A stretch of 64,000 nucleotides of DNA, taken from assembly GCF_007018905.1 (NCBI RefSeq), contig NZ_CP041402.1, forward strand, positions 496,001 to 560,000, in the 5' to 3' direction. Source of the stretch: Tardiphaga sp. vice304 (GTDB taxonomy: Bacteria; Pseudomonadota; Alphaproteobacteria; Rhizobiales; Xanthobacteraceae). How positions within the stretch are numbered: position 1 is the stretch's first letter; each line of letters starts with the position of its first letter. The notes under the pieces were generated by a model. It saw only the letters and a program-made list of their open reading frames with translations, was not told the origin of the DNA and did not search any database. Below, piece after piece: positions 1-9,964 of the stretch. The translations under genes and the position numbers were made by a program.

Positions 1-1
1 G

Positions 2-859
2 CCGAAGACCTCTGAGGCTTATTCGCGCGACGTGCGCCAGTTCCTGATGTTTCTCGCCGAGCACTGGGGCGCGCGGGTCTCGCTTGCGCAATTTTCCAAG
101 CTGCAGGCAACCGATGTCCGCGCCTTCATGGCGTCGCGCCGCGCCGACGACATCGGCGGCCGCTCTTTGATGCGGGCGCTGGCCGGGATGCGCTCGTTCG
201 GCCGCTTCCTGGAGCGCGAGGGCTTCGGCAATGTCGGGGCGCTGTCGGGCATCCGCGCGCCGAAAATCGGCAAGAGCCTGCCGAAGCCGATCCAGATGGC
301 CTCCGCCAAACGCCTCACCGACGCCGACGAGCGTGCCGGCGAGAACCGCGATCCGTGGATCTGGGCGCGCGACGCCGCCGTGATGGCGCTCTTGTACGGC
401 TCCGGTCTGCGCATTTCCGAGGCGCTCGGCCTGAAGCGCCGCGAGGTGCCGCAGCCGGGCGCCGGCGACGTGCTGATCGTCAACGGCAAGGGCAACAAGA
501 CCCGCATGGTGCCGGTGCTGCAAAACGTGCTGGCGCTGATCGCCGACTACGCCAAAATGTGCCCGCATCCGCTGCCGCCGGAGGGTCCGATGTTCGTCGG
601 CGCCCGCGGCGGGCCGCTGTCGCCGCGGATCATCCAGCTCACCATGGAACGGCTGCGTGGCGCGCTCGGTCTGCCCGATAGCGCCACCCCGCACGCGCTG
701 CGGCACTCCTTCGCCACCCATCTCCTGACCCGCGGCGGCGACCTCCGCGCGATCCAGGAATTGCTCGGCCACGCCTCGCTGTCGACGACGCAGATCTATA
801 CCGGGATCGACACCGAGCGATTGTTCGAGGTCTACAAGACCGCGCATCCCCGGGCGTGA
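2..859 (+). CDS. xerC: Tyrosine recombinase XerC, 5'-truncated by window edge
   Basis: Site-specific tyrosine recombinase that, with XerD, resolves chromosome dimers at dif near the division septum. The frame is open to the left edge and reads a typical SAM-like N-terminal piece (EAYSRDVRQFLMFL), so the first ~30 codons lie outside the window; a GTG at 32 is internal. Counting from that GTG, the catalytic set is intact: Arg127 in GSGLRISEAL, a Lys in NGKGNKTR (residues 151-158), His221 and Arg224 in HALRHSFATH, His247 in LLGHAS and the nucleophile Tyr256 in TTQIYTGI. The spacing and the chromosomal setting fit XerC rather than a phage integrase; XerD is the main alternative. Confidence 0.9.
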   Translation, partial: PKTSEAYSRDVRQFLMFLAEHWGARVSLAQFSKLQATDVRAFMASRRADDIGGRSLMRALAGMRSFGRFLEREGFGNVGALSGIRAPKIGKSLPKPIQMASAKRLTDADERAGENRDPWIWARDAAVMALLYGSGLRISEALGLKRREVPQPGAGDVLIVNGKGNKTRMVPVLQNVLALIADYAKMCPHPLPPEGPMFVGARGGPLSPRIIQLTMERLRGALGLPDSATPHALRHSFATHLLTRGGDLRAIQELLGHASLSTTQIYTGIDTERLFEVYKTAHPRA

Positions 860-945
860 GCGGCCCCTGTCATCATGACATAGCGCTTGCATGGAACAAT
901 CCGTTCGGCCAAAGCTCGCGGATTGTCAGCAGGGAGATTGTTACG

Positions 946-1536
946 ATGGGCGCGCATGAAAGCATGGAGCACGCGGAGCATGCCGAGCATGCGTCCGGCT
1001 CGAACAAGAACATCGCGCTGCTGATTGCGGTGCTGGCGCTGTTCCTGGCGCTGTCGGAAACCTTCGGCAAGGGCGCGCAGACCGAATCGATCAGCAAGAA
1101 CGTCGAGGCGTCCAACCTGTGGGCGTTCTTCCAGGCCAAGAGCATCCGCCGTACCGTGGTGCAGGCGACCTCGGACCAGGCCCGTCTCAGCCTCGGCCAG
1201 ATGGGTGACGAGGCCGCCAAGGCGACGCTCGCCAAGCAGATCGAGGACTGGAAGAAGACCGCCGACCGCTACCGCTCCGAGCCGGAGACCGGCGAAGGCT
1301 CCGAACAGCTCGCCGCCCGCGCCAAGGAGGCCGAGCACGCCCGCGATCTGGCGATGGCGCGCTATCACCATTACGAGGTGGCCTCGGCCGCGTTCCAGAT
1401 CGGCATCGTGCTGGCCTCGGCGACCATCATCACCGGCATGATCGCGCTGGCCTGGGTGTCAGGCGCGCTGGCCGTCGCCGGCATCGGCTTCACGCTGATC
1501 GGCCTGTTCGCCCCGCACGCCGTGCATTTGATGTGA
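946..1536 (+). CDS. DUF4337-type membrane protein
   Basis: 196-residue protein of the DUF4337 type, function unknown. The ATG at 946 is chosen because AGGGAG sits 9 bases upstream; an upstream in-frame extension has no such signal. The N-terminus is His/Glu-rich (HESMEHAEHAEHA), followed by a first membrane helix (about 24-42), a long charged helical middle that looks coiled (about 50-140), and two closely spaced C-terminal membrane helices (about 148-190). Family members have this same TM / helical domain / TM-TM layout. It stands alone between xerC and a palindromic repeat; its role cannot be deduced from context. Confidence 0.75.
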   Translation: MGAHESMEHAEHAEHASGSNKNIALLIAVLALFLALSETFGKGAQTESISKNVEASNLWAFFQAKSIRRTVVQATSDQARLSLGQMGDEAAKATLAKQIEDWKKTADRYRSEPETGEGSEQLAARAKEAEHARDLAMARYHHYEVASAAFQIGIVLASATIITGMIALAWVSGALAVAGIGFTLIGLFAPHAVHLM

Positions 1537-1573
1537 AGTAGCTGTCATTCCCGGGAGGCGCGACGGCGCTCAA

Positions 1574-1697
1574 CACCTCTCCCATAGGGAGAGGTCGACC
1601 GGCGAAGCCGGGCGGGTGAGGTGTTAGGGACCTTTCAACCGGAGCAAGGCCCCTCACCCGGCGCTACGCGCCGACCTCTCCCCAAAGGGGAGAGGTG
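1574..1697. repeat. Palindromic intergenic repeat, CACCTCTCCC/GGGAGAGGTG family (copy A1)
   Basis: A 124-base imperfect inverted repeat. The outer arms each hold their own small hairpin (CTCTCCC-atagg-GAG and CTCTCCCC-aaa-GGGGAGAG) and inner arms GGGTGAGG / CCTCACCC. Related copies lie at 20401, 26295, 32421, 46627, 59228 and 61066. All are intergenic except the last bases of the broken glycosyltransferase at 59.2 kb. A truncated TCATTCCCGGGAGGCG fragment of another family precedes it at about 1543. Confidence 0.8.
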
Positions 1698-1708
1698 AAG
1701 AGAGAGAT

Positions 1709-2602
1709 TCACTTTCGATAAAACGCCATCACCGCCTCCGCAAACGCCTTCGGCGATTCTTGCGGCGCGTTGTGACCGACGCCGGGCAGCACGCGGCGCT
1801 GATAATCCGCCGTGAAATGCCGGCCGTGATTCTCCGATCCGCCGACCGGCGTGACGTTGTCGTCGGCGCCGTGCAGCACGATGGTTGGCACGTCGATCGC
1901 CGGTTGCGCCGCAAGTTGCGCCTCGATCGCGGCATAGCGCTCATCGCCGGCGACGCTGCCGGTGCGGTGCGTGTAGGAGTGGATCACCACATCGACGAAC
2001 TCGTCATTGTCGAAGGCGTCCGCCGAGCGATCGAACGTGGCGTCGTCGAACGCCCACGACGGCGACCACATTTTCCACAATAGCTTCGCCAGCGCCGCGC
2101 GGTTCTGCGTCAGCCCGTTGCGGCCGCGTTCGGTGTGGAAATACCAGACGTACCACATCCGCGCTTCCTGGGCGGGATCGGCCGGGCGGGCCGAGTTCGG
2201 AATGTCCTGGATGTTGTAGCCGGTGCAACTCACCAGCCCATGCACGCGCTCCGGCCACAGCGCCGACACGACGCAGGCGGCACGGCCGCCCCAGTCGTAG
2301 CCGGCGAGCACGGCCTTCTCGATCCGTAGCGCGTCGATCAGATCCAGCAGGTCCTGGCCGAGCGCGGCCTGCTGCCCGGAGCGCAGGGTGGCGTCGGTCA
2401 GAAACCGCGTCGGGCCATAGCCGCGGAGATACGGCACGATGGTCCGGATGCCCGCGGCATTGAGCAGCGCCACCGCGTCGTCATAGCCGCGGATGTCATA
2501 GGGAAAGCCGTGCAGCAGGATGGCAGGCACGCCATTCGCCGGGCCGGACTGCTCATAAGCGACATCGAGCAGCGAGGTTTTCACGCGGGACAGTTCGGCC
2601 AT
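1709..2602 (-). CDS. Alpha/beta hydrolase with Asp nucleophile (epoxide-hydrolase-like)
   Basis: 297-residue soluble alpha/beta-hydrolase. Oxyanion motif HGFP at 31-34; nucleophile elbow GYDWGG at 101-106 carries Asp103 rather than Ser; acidic residue likely in LHGADDNVTP; catalytic His277 in GVGHNAPQ. An Asp nucleophile is typical of epoxide hydrolases and haloalkane dehalogenases, so hydrolysis through a covalent alkyl-enzyme ester is likely; the substrate is unknown. The start at 2602 (MAELSRV) is preferred; an upstream in-frame extension would run into the next gene. It follows the membrane protein gene by 11 bases on the same strand, so they are probably co-transcribed downstream of lpdA. 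Confidence 0.85.
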   Translation of the reverse strand: MAELSRVKTSLLDVAYEQSGPANGVPAILLHGFPYDIRGYDDAVALLNAAGIRTIVPYLRGYGPTRFLTDATLRSGQQAALGQDLLDLIDALRIEKAVLAGYDWGGRAACVVSALWPERVHGLVSCTGYNIQDIPNSARPADPAQEARMWYVWYFHTERGRNGLTQNRAALAKLLWKMWSPSWAFDDATFDRSADAFDNDEFVDVVIHSYTHRTGSVAGDERYAAIEAQLAAQPAIDVPTIVLHGADDNVTPVGGSENHGRHFTADYQRRVLPGVGHNAPQESPKAFAEAVMAFYRK

Positions 2603-2613
2603 GGCAGACTCCG

Positions 2614-3144
2614 TCAAACCTTGCGGGCAAATGCGCGGCTGCGCAGACGGTGGACGAGGCGCATCCCGCGCGATGACGAGCGGTTGCGGATTCGCGCGAC
2701 CATCGCCTTGATCCGCAGCATCATTGGCGCGACGATTTCGCCGGCGCGGCGGCGGATGTCGAGCACCCACTCATAGACGCGAACGAACCACGGCATCTGC
2801 AGCAGCTTCGGTTTCGTCACGTCGAAGATGAAGGCGACGATGCCGACGCCGATGAACTTACCGGCCAGGATCAGTGCAATGGCGCTGATCCAGGAATGGT
2901 TCGCGATCAGCCAGACTTCCAGAAGCTTCAACGGAAACAACAGCACCACCGGCGCCAGGAATACCAGCAGCGTCCACCTCGGCGACAGCCGCGCCACGCG
3001 CGCGGCCACAAAGGCCTTGAACGCGCGCAGCGGGATCATCGCCACAAGGCGGGCGACGACCGGTTCGAGATGGTCCCACAGCCACGCCTCGATCAGGAAG
3101 ATCAGAGCGAGCAGGACCCAGAGCGGCTGCAACAGGCGGCGCAT
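2614..3144 (-). CDS. Small membrane protein, unrecognised
   Basis: 176 residues from the ATG at 3144 (MRRLLQPLWVLLALIF). Membrane segments are visible at about 5-25, 58-80 and 84-105, followed by a basic C-terminal region (RIRNRSSSR, HRLRSRAFARKV) that should be cytoplasmic. I do not recognise a named family. It begins 37 bases after the lpdA stop and ends 11 bases before the hydrolase start on the same strand, so it may be read through from the sucAB-lpdA operon. No catalytic motif is visible. Confidence 0.7.
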   Translation of the reverse strand: MRRLLQPLWVLLALIFLIEAWLWDHLEPVVARLVAMIPLRAFKAFVAARVARLSPRWTLLVFLAPVVLLFPLKLLEVWLIANHSWISAIALILAGKFIGVGIVAFIFDVTKPKLLQMPWFVRVYEWVLDIRRRAGEIVAPMMLRIKAMVARIRNRSSSRGMRLVHRLRSRAFARKV

Positions 3145-3181
3145 CACGCAACTCCCGGCCGGGCGGTGCGCCGGGCGTGCC

Positions 3182-4585
3182 TCACATATGGATAGCGCGC
3201 TTGGCCACTGCAAATGCCGCTTCCTTAACGGCCTCGGAGCGGGTCGGATGAGCATGGCAGGTCCGCGCCAGATCCTCGGCGGAACCGCCGAATTCCATCA
3301 GCACGCAGGCCTCGTGGATCAACTCGCCGGCCTCGAGGCCGATGATGTGAACGCCGAGCACGCGGTCGGTCTTGGCATCGGCAAGAATTTTCACGAAACC
3401 GTCGGTGCTCTGGTTGACCTTGGCGCGGCCGTTGGCGGTGAACGGGAACTTGCCGACGGTATAGGCGACGCCGGCCTGCTTCAACTCCTCCTCGGTCTTG
3501 CCCACTGACGCGACTTCCGGCGTCGTGTAGACGACGCCGGGGATCACCCCGTAATTAACATGACCGGCCTGGCCGGCCAGGATCTCGGCGCAAGCGACGC
3601 CTTCGTCTTCCGCCTTGTGCGCCAGCATCGGGCCGACCACGACGTCACCGATGGCGAAGATGCCGGGCACGCTGGAGGCGAAATGCGCGTCGGTCTTGAT
3701 CCGGCCGCGCTCGTCGAGCGCCACGCCGGCTTCCTTGAGCCCGAGGCCCTCGGTGTAGGGGATGCGGCCAACCGCCACGAGAATGACGTCGGCTTCCATG
3801 GTTTCAGCGGCGCCGCCGGCAGCCGGTTCGACCTGTGCCTTCAGCCGCTGGCCCGACGAATCGATGCTGGTGACCTTGGCGCCGAGCTTGAACGCAAAAC
3901 CCTGCTTTTCCAGGATGCGCTGGAACGACTTGCCTACCTCGCCGTCCATGCCGGGCAGGATGCGGTCGAGGAATTCCACCACGATCACTTCGGCGCCGAG
4001 CCGGCGCCACACCGAGCCGAGTTCGAGGCCGATCACGCCGGCGCCGACCACGATCATCTTCTCCGGCACCTTGTCGAGCGACAGCGCGCCGGTCGACGAC
4101 ACGATGCGCTTCTCGTCGATCTCGATTCCCTTCAGCCTTGTCACGTCGGAGCCGGTGGCGATCACGATGTTCTTGGTTTCCAGCACTTGGGTCTTGCCGT
4201 CGGCCGCCTTGACCTCGACCTTGCCGGTGCCCAGCACGCGGCCAAGGCCCATCACCACGTCGACCTTGTTCTTCTTCATCAGGAACTCGACGCCCTTGAC
4301 GTTGCCGTCGATGCCCTGCTGCTTGAAGACCATCATCTGCGGCAGGTCGATTTCCGGCGCGGCGACCTTGATGCCCATCTTGGCGAAGCCGTGACCGGCC
4401 TCTTCGAACATTTCGGAGGCGTGCAGCAACGCCTTCGACGGCATGCAGCCGATGTTCAGGCAGGTGCCGCCGAGCGTGGCGTTCTTTTCGACGACCGCGA
4501 CCTTCATGCCGAGTTGTGCTGCGCGGATCGCGCAGACATAGCCGCCGGGACCGGTGCCGATAATAACGAGATCATAGGTGGCCAT
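3182..4585 (-). CDS. lpdA: Dihydrolipoyl dehydrogenase (E3)
   Basis: 467-residue FAD-dependent E3 that reoxidises dihydrolipoyl groups with NAD+, here for the 2-oxoglutarate dehydrogenase complex. FAD-binding GTGPGG at 10-15, redox pair Cys42/Cys47 in [16 protein letters not shown]-binding [12 protein letters not shown] in the middle, FAD site AIGDVV, and the C-terminal active-site HAHPTRSE (444-451) with catalytic His446 and Glu451. Full length for the family. It lies 42 bases downstream of an SDR gene and follows sucA-sucB on the same strand, which assigns it to the 2-oxoglutarate complex rather than to pyruvate dehydrogenase. Confidence 0.96.
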   Translation of the reverse strand: MATYDLVIIGTGPGGYVCAIRAAQLGMKVAVVEKNATLGGTCLNIGCMPSKALLHASEMFEEAGHGFAKMGIKVAAPEIDLPQMMVFKQQGIDGNVKGVEFLMKKNKVDVVMGLGRVLGTGKVEVKAADGKTQVLETKNIVIATGSDVTRLKGIEIDEKRIVSSTGALSLDKVPEKMIVVGAGVIGLELGSVWRRLGAEVIVVEFLDRILPGMDGEVGKSFQRILEKQGFAFKLGAKVTSIDSSGQRLKAQVEPAAGGAAETMEADVILVAVGRIPYTEGLGLKEAGVALDERGRIKTDAHFASSVPGIFAIGDVVVGPMLAHKAEDEGVACAEILAGQAGHVNYGVIPGVVYTTPEVASVGKTEEELKQAGVAYTVGKFPFTANGRAKVNQSTDGFVKILADAKTDRVLGVHIIGLEAGELIHEACVLMEFGGSAEDLARTCHAHPTRSEAVKEAAFAVAKRAIHM

Positions 4586-4627
4586 GGGAGATTCCTGCAG
4601 TTTCAGTAGATATGGGATGTCGATGGC

Positions 4628-5374
4628 CTAGCGGCCACCGGACACGTCGAGAATGGAAGCGGTGACGTAGGACGCCTCGTCGGACAAAAGCCAGACGATG
4701 GCATTGGCGACTTCGTCGGCGGTGCCGACGCGCTGCATCGGCACGTTATGGGCGAGGCGACGGGCGCGGTCGGCGTCGCCCCCGGAGGCGTGGATCTCGG
4801 TATCGATCAGGCCGGGCCGGATGCCGACCACGCGAATGCCCTCGGCGGCTACTTCCTGGGCAAGGCCCACGGTGAACGTATCGATAGCGCCCTTGGAGGC
4901 GGCATAGTCGACATAGGTATTGGCGGAGCCGAGCTTGGCGGCCGCCGACGACAGGTTGACGATCACGCCACCCGCGCCGCCATGTTTCGTCGACATCCGC
5001 TTCACCGCCTCGCGCGCGCACAGGAAGCTTCCGGTGACGTTGACCGCCAGCATGCGCGTGATGCGCTCGGCGGTCATGTCCTCGACGCGGATGGAGGGGC
5101 CGACAATGCCGGCATTGTTGACCAGCGCGCCGAGCGGGCCGAAGGCGTCGGCCGACTTGAACAGCGCGAGGATGTCGGCCTCGACGCCGACGTCGCATTT
5201 CACGGCGATGGCTTTTCCGTTGGTTGCTTCGATGGCGGCAACGACGTCGTTGGCGGCGGCTTCATTGCTGGCGTAGCCGACGACCACTTTGAAGCCGGCA
5301 GCGGCGGCTTTCAGCGCAGCGGCGCGGCCGATGCCTCGGCTCCCGCCCGTGATGATGACGACCATGTCGGTCAT
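4628..5374 (-). CDS. SDR-family oxidoreductase in the suc operon
   Basis: 248-residue classical short-chain dehydrogenase/reductase. Cofactor motif TGGSRGIG at 9-16, NNAG at 86-89, catalytic Ser in NLSSAAAKLG (140-149), Tyr157 and Lys161 in YAASK. The C-terminal DVSGGR is typical of FabG-like members. The substrate is unknown; 3-oxoacyl or sugar/steroid alcohol reductases are possible. It sits between sucB (93 bases upstream) and lpdA (42 bases downstream) on the same strand. I recall an SDR gene at the same place in bradyrhizobial suc operons, so co-expression with the dehydrogenase complex is likely, though no role in it is established. Confidence 0.88.
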   Translation of the reverse strand: MTDMVVIITGGSRGIGRAAALKAAAAGFKVVVGYASNEAAANDVVAAIEATNGKAIAVKCDVGVEADILALFKSADAFGPLGALVNNAGIVGPSIRVEDMTAERITRMLAVNVTGSFLCAREAVKRMSTKHGGAGGVIVNLSSAAAKLGSANTYVDYAASKGAIDTFTVGLAQEVAAEGIRVVGIRPGLIDTEIHASGGDADRARRLAHNVPMQRVGTADEVANAIVWLLSDEASYVTASILDVSGGR

Positions 5375-5467
5375 TATCTGCTCCAGCTTGGCGTTATTGA
5401 CCGTGACTGCGTATTCATAAGCCGGCAGCGTTACCGCTGCCGGCTGATGGTAGGGAATGCGGAGAGA

Positions 5468-6718
5468 TCAGAGATCCAGCACCAGACGGGCCGGATCTTC
5501 CAGGCTTTCCTTGACGCGGACCAGGAAGGTGACGGCTTCCTTGCCGTCGATGACGCGGTGATCGTAGCTCAGCGCCAGATACATCATCGGGCGGATCTCG
5601 ATCTTGCCGGCGACCACCACCGGGCGCTCCTGGATCTTGTGCATGCCGAGGATGGCTGATTGCGGCGCGTTCAGGATCGGCGTCGACATCAAGGAGCCGT
5701 AGATGCCGCCATTGGTGATGGTGAAGGTGCCGCCCTGCATTTCGTCAATCTTGAGCTGGCCGTCGCGGGCCCGGCGACCGAAATCGGCGATGGTCTTTTC
5801 GATATCCGAAATCGACTTGCCGTCGCAATCGCGCACCACCGGGACTACCAGGCCCTTGTCGGTGCCGACCGCGACGCCGACGTGATAGTAGTTCTTGTAG
5901 ATCAGGTCGGTGCCGTCGATCTCGGCGTTCACCGACGGGATGTCCTTCAGCGCCTGCACGCAGGCCTTGGTGAAGAAGCCCATGAAGCCGAGCTTGGTGC
6001 CGTGCTTCTTCTCGAACACATCCTTGTACTGGCTGCGCATCGCCATGATGTGGCTCATGTCGACCTCGTTGAAGGTCGTGAGCATGGCGGCGGTGTTCTG
6101 CACCTCCTTGAGGCGGCGTGCGATGGTCAGGCGCAGCCGGGTCATCTTGACGCGCTCTTCGCGGGCGGCGTCGTCGGCAGGCGACGGCGCGCGGACCTGC
6201 ACGGCGGCCGCCGGCTGGCTGACCGGGGTCGGCGCCGACGCGGCCTTCTCGATCGCGGCCAGCATGTCGCCCTTGGTGACGCGGCCGTCCTTGCCGGAGC
6301 CGGCCACGCCGGCGGCATCGACGCCGCTCTCGGCGGAAATCTTGCGAACCGACGGCGCCAGCGGCGCATCGGCCGGCGGGCTCTTCTGGGAGGGCGCGGG
6401 AGTAGCAGCCGCAGGCGCTGCAGCAGCGGCCTTGGCGGGTGCCGGTGCGGCGGCAGGCGCAGCAGCCGGCTTGGCACCAGCGGCGCCATCGGTGATCTGG
6501 CCGAGCAGGGCGCCGACCGCGACGGTCTCGCCGTCCTTGGCGATGATCTCGCCGAGAATGCCTGCGGACGGCGCCGGCACTTCGATCGTCACCTTGTCGG
6601 TTTCGAGTTCGACCAAGGGCTCGTCGACAGCGACGGCATCACCGGCCTTCTTGAACCATTTCCCGATGGTGGCTTCGGTCACGGATTCGCCGAGCGTGGG
6701 AACGCGAATTTCAGTCAT
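5468..6718 (-). CDS. sucB: 2-oxoglutarate dehydrogenase E2, dihydrolipoyl succinyltransferase
   Basis: 416-residue core subunit of the 2-oxoglutarate dehydrogenase complex, transferring succinyl groups from lipoyl-Lys to CoA. Domains: one lipoyl domain (1-77) with lipoyl-Lys42 in ETDKVTIEV; an Ala/Pro linker (about 80-115); the E3/E1-binding domain (about 120-155, [14 protein letters not shown]); and a catalytic domain from about 190 with the active-site DHRVIDG (His387, Asp391). The single lipoyl domain and DKVTIEV signature separate it from pyruvate dehydrogenase E2. sucA ends 116 bases upstream on the same strand. Confidence 0.96.
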   Translation of the reverse strand: MTEIRVPTLGESVTEATIGKWFKKAGDAVAVDEPLVELETDKVTIEVPAPSAGILGEIIAKDGETVAVGALLGQITDGAAGAKPAAAPAAAPAPAKAAAAAPAAATPAPSQKSPPADAPLAPSVRKISAESGVDAAGVAGSGKDGRVTKGDMLAAIEKAASAPTPVSQPAAAVQVRAPSPADDAAREERVKMTRLRLTIARRLKEVQNTAAMLTTFNEVDMSHIMAMRSQYKDVFEKKHGTKLGFMGFFTKACVQALKDIPSVNAEIDGTDLIYKNYYHVGVAVGTDKGLVVPVVRDCDGKSISDIEKTIADFGRRARDGQLKIDEMQGGTFTITNGGIYGSLMSTPILNAPQSAILGMHKIQERPVVVAGKIEIRPMMYLALSYDHRVIDGKEAVTFLVRVKESLEDPARLVLDL

Positions 6719-6834
6719 GGTCTATTTTCCTCTCGCGGCAGGGCGGCCGATGCAGCCAACCGCGCCAAAATCCTGGAGTGATACAAGTGCGCGAATGCCC
6801 CGCGCGAGCGGGGCATGGCGGTGGTGCGGTGGTG

Positions 6835-9804
6835 TTAGCTCAGGGCGTCGTCGAGGAAGGCCTTGAGCTGGGCGAGATGCTTCGACATCAGGCCGGTGGC
6901 AGTGGCCGCGGAGGCCGCGCGTCCGGCATAGCGCGGGCGCTTGTGGGTGGCATTGATCTGGTTCAGCACCCATTCGAGATAGGGTTCGATGAAGTGCCAC
7001 GCGCCCATGTTGCGCGGCTCTTCCTGGCACCACACCACCTCGGCGCCCTTGAAGCGGCTGAGCTCCTGCACCAGCGCCTTGAGCGGCACCGGATACAGCT
7101 GCTCGATGCGCAGCAAATAGATGTCGTCGGCGCCGCGCTTCTCGCGCTCCTCGTAGAGGTCGTAATAGACCTTGCCGGAGCACAGCACGACGCGACGGAT
7201 CTTGGCGTCGGGCTTGAGCTTGATCTTCTCGTCCGGCAGCTTCTCCGCATCGTCGAACAGGATGCGGTGGAAGGTGGTGCCGGCGCCGAGTTCGTCGAGC
7301 TTCGAGACCGCGCGCTTGTGGCGCAGCAGCGACTTCGGCGTCATCAGGATCAGCGGCTTGCGGATCTCGCGCTTGAGCTGGCGGCGCAGCACGTGGAAGA
7401 AGTTCGCCGGCGTGGTGGCGTAGACCACCTGCATGTTGTCTTCCGCCGCCATCTGCAGGAAGCGCTCGAGGCGCGCGGAGGAATGCTCCGGCCCCTGGCC
7501 CTCATAGCCGTGCGGCAGCATGCAGACCAGGCCCGACATGCGCAGCCACTTGCGTTCGCCGGACGAGATGAACTGGTCGAACACCACCTGCGCGCCGTTG
7601 GCGAAATCGCCGAACTGCGCTTCCCAGATTGTCAGCGCGTTCGGCTCGGCCAGCGAGTAGCCATATTCGAAGCCGAGCACCGCGACTTCCGACAATAGCG
7701 AGTTGATGACTTCATAATGGCCCTTATCGGGGCCGAGATGGTTGAACGGCGTGTAGCGGCTCTCGTCTTCCTGGTCGAACAGCACCGAATGGCGCTGCGA
7801 GAAGGTGCCGCGCTCCGAATCCTGGCCGGACAGACGCACGTGATGGCCATCCTCGATCAGGGTGCAGAACGCCAGCGCCTCGCCGGTCGCCCAGTCGATG
7901 TTGTTGCCGCTCTCGATCGCCTTGGCGCGGGTGTCGAGGAAGCGCTGCGCCGTCTTGTGGATGCGGAAACCGTCCGGCACCTTGGTGATCTTGGTGCCGA
8001 TCTCGCGCAGCTTGGCGACGTCGACGCCGGTGATGCCGCGGCGCGGATCTTCTTCCTGGTCGGCGGACTTGAAGCCCGCCCACTTGCCGTCGAGCCAGTC
8101 GGCCTTGTTCGGCTTGTAGCCGGCGCCGGCTTCGAGCTCGGCATCGAGACGGGCGCGCCAGTCGGCCTTCGCCTTGTCGATCTCGCCCTGCGTCATCACA
8201 CCGTCGGCGACGAGCCGCTTGGAATATAGCTCCAGCGTCGAGGCATGCGTCGCGATGTTCTTGTACATCACCGGCTGGGTGAATGCCGGCTCGTCGCCTT
8301 CGTTATGGCCGTGGCGGCGGTAGCAGAACATGTCGATGACGACGGGCTTGTGGAATTTCTGCCGGAATTCGATCGCGATCTTGGCGGCGAACACCACGGC
8401 TTCCGGATCGTCGCCGTTGACGTGGAAGATCGGCGCATCGATCATCTTCGCCACATCCGACGGGTAGGGCGAGGAGCGCGAATAGCGCGGATAGGTCGTG
8501 AAGCCGATCTGGTTGTTGACGATGAAGTGGATCGAACCGCCGGTGCGGTAGCCCTTCAGGTCCGACAATGCGAAACATTCCGCGACCACGCCCTGGCCTG
8601 CGAACGCCGCGTCGCCATGCATCAGCAGCGGCAGCACCGAGATGCGCGCATCCGGCGGATCGCCGTTCTGGTCCTGCTTGGCGCGGACCTTGCCGAGCAC
8701 GACCGGATCGACGATCTCGAGATGCGACGGGTTGGCGGTCAGCGACAGATGGATCTTGTTCTGGTCGAACTCGCGGTCGGACGACGCGCCGAGATGATAC
8801 TTGACGTCGCCGGAGCCTTCGACCTCGTCGGGATTGGCAGAGCCGCCCTTGAATTCATGGAACAGCGCGCGGTGCGGCTTGCCCATCACCTGGGTCAGCA
8901 CGTTGAGGCGGCCGCGATGCGGCATGCCGACCACGATGTCGCGGACGCCGAGATTGCCGCCGCGCTTGATGATCTGCTCCAGCGCCGGGATCAGCGATTC
9001 CCCGCCGTCGAGGCCGAACCGCTTGGTGCCGGTGAACTTGACGTCGCAGAACTTCTCGAAGCCGTCGGCCTCGACCAGCTTCTGCAGGATGGCGCGGCGA
9101 CCTTCGCGGGTGAAGGAGATTTCCTTGTCCGGGCCTTCGATGCGTTCCTGGATCCAGGCCTTCTGCGCCCGGTTCGAGATGTGCATGAATTCGACGCCGA
9201 GCGTCTGGCAGTAGGTGCGCTGGCAGATCGCGACGATCTCGCGCAGCGTGCCGTATTCGAGGCCGAGCACGTGATCGAGGAAGATCTTGCGATCATAGTC
9301 GGCATCGGTGAAGCCGTAGGAGCGCGGATCGAGCTCCTCATGGTCCTTCTGGCCTTCGATACCCAGCGGATCGAGATTGGCATGGAAGTGGCCGCGCATG
9401 CGGAAGGCGCGGATCAGCATCAAGGCGCGCACCGAATCGCGGGTCGCCTGGTTGATGTCGCCGGTCGGGGCTGCCGCGCCGGGCTTGGCGGAACCCGCCG
9501 ACGCCTTGGCGGCCAGCTTGGCGCCGACGGCCTTCTCGACCTGCGCCCAGTTGCCGTCCATCGCGGAGGTCAGGTCGTCATTGGGAAGCACCGGCCAGTT
9601 GGCCTTCTCCCAGGACGGGCCCTCGGCATTCGCCTGGACGTCGGCGGGCGCGTCCTTCAGGCTCTTGAAGAACTCCTGCCACTCGGTATCGACCGAGGAG
9701 GGGTCCTTTTCGTAACGGGCATACAGTTCGTCGATATACGTGGCATTTGCGCCCTGCAAAAATGAAGAGAGGGCAAAAGCGGCATTCGCGTCCTGGCGAG
9801 ACAT
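6835..9804 (-). CDS. sucA: 2-oxoglutarate dehydrogenase E1
   Basis: 989-residue thiamine-diphosphate decarboxylase of the TCA cycle. It has the E1o N-terminal segment (SFLQGANATYIDELYARY), the ThDP/Mg region (GDAAFAGQGVVAECFALSD and NNQIGFTT), the His-rich loop MPHRGRLNVL, and the C-terminal transketolase-type domain (LPHGYEGQGPEHSSARLERF). Full length for the family. A TATATA element at 9894-9899, about 90 bases upstream on the coding strand, could be a -10 box, although no convincing -35 is seen. It heads the sucA-sucB-SDR-lpdA unit; the 3' end of a TetR gene lies 160 bases upstream. Confidence 0.97.
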   Translation of the reverse strand: MSRQDANAAFALSSFLQGANATYIDELYARYEKDPSSVDTEWQEFFKSLKDAPADVQANAEGPSWEKANWPVLPNDDLTSAMDGNWAQVEKAVGAKLAAKASAGSAKPGAAAPTGDINQATRDSVRALMLIRAFRMRGHFHANLDPLGIEGQKDHEELDPRSYGFTDADYDRKIFLDHVLGLEYGTLREIVAICQRTYCQTLGVEFMHISNRAQKAWIQERIEGPDKEISFTREGRRAILQKLVEADGFEKFCDVKFTGTKRFGLDGGESLIPALEQIIKRGGNLGVRDIVVGMPHRGRLNVLTQVMGKPHRALFHEFKGGSANPDEVEGSGDVKYHLGASSDREFDQNKIHLSLTANPSHLEIVDPVVLGKVRAKQDQNGDPPDARISVLPLLMHGDAAFAGQGVVAECFALSDLKGYRTGGSIHFIVNNQIGFTTYPRYSRSSPYPSDVAKMIDAPIFHVNGDDPEAVVFAAKIAIEFRQKFHKPVVIDMFCYRRHGHNEGDEPAFTQPVMYKNIATHASTLELYSKRLVADGVMTQGEIDKAKADWRARLDAELEAGAGYKPNKADWLDGKWAGFKSADQEEDPRRGITGVDVAKLREIGTKITKVPDGFRIHKTAQRFLDTRAKAIESGNNIDWATGEALAFCTLIEDGHHVRLSGQDSERGTFSQRHSVLFDQEDESRYTPFNHLGPDKGHYEVINSLLSEVAVLGFEYGYSLAEPNALTIWEAQFGDFANGAQVVFDQFISSGERKWLRMSGLVCMLPHGYEGQGPEHSSARLERFLQMAAEDNMQVVYATTPANFFHVLRRQLKREIRKPLILMTPKSLLRHKRAVSKLDELGAGTTFHRILFDDAEKLPDEKIKLKPDAKIRRVVLCSGKVYYDLYEEREKRGADDIYLLRIEQLYPVPLKALVQELSRFKGAEVVWCQEEPRNMGAWHFIEPYLEWVLNQINATHKRPRYAGRAASAATATGLMSKHLAQLKAFLDDALS

Positions 9805-9964
9805 GATTGCTTCCTGATTTTTGGCGTCGCGCGATAATGGGCGAGGGCCGATCCGTTCGTCGGAGCAGCCTGAATAGCGCGGACCTTCTACCCTATATAG
9901 GCAAAAGTTGCGCCCGGAAAATGCGAAGATCTGAATGCCGAGTCAAACATACGTGCGGAGCTGT

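Noticed and set aside
2..859. Phage or island integrase
   Set aside because: No attachment site, tRNA or phage gene adjoins it; the sequence and its host-type surroundings fit XerC.
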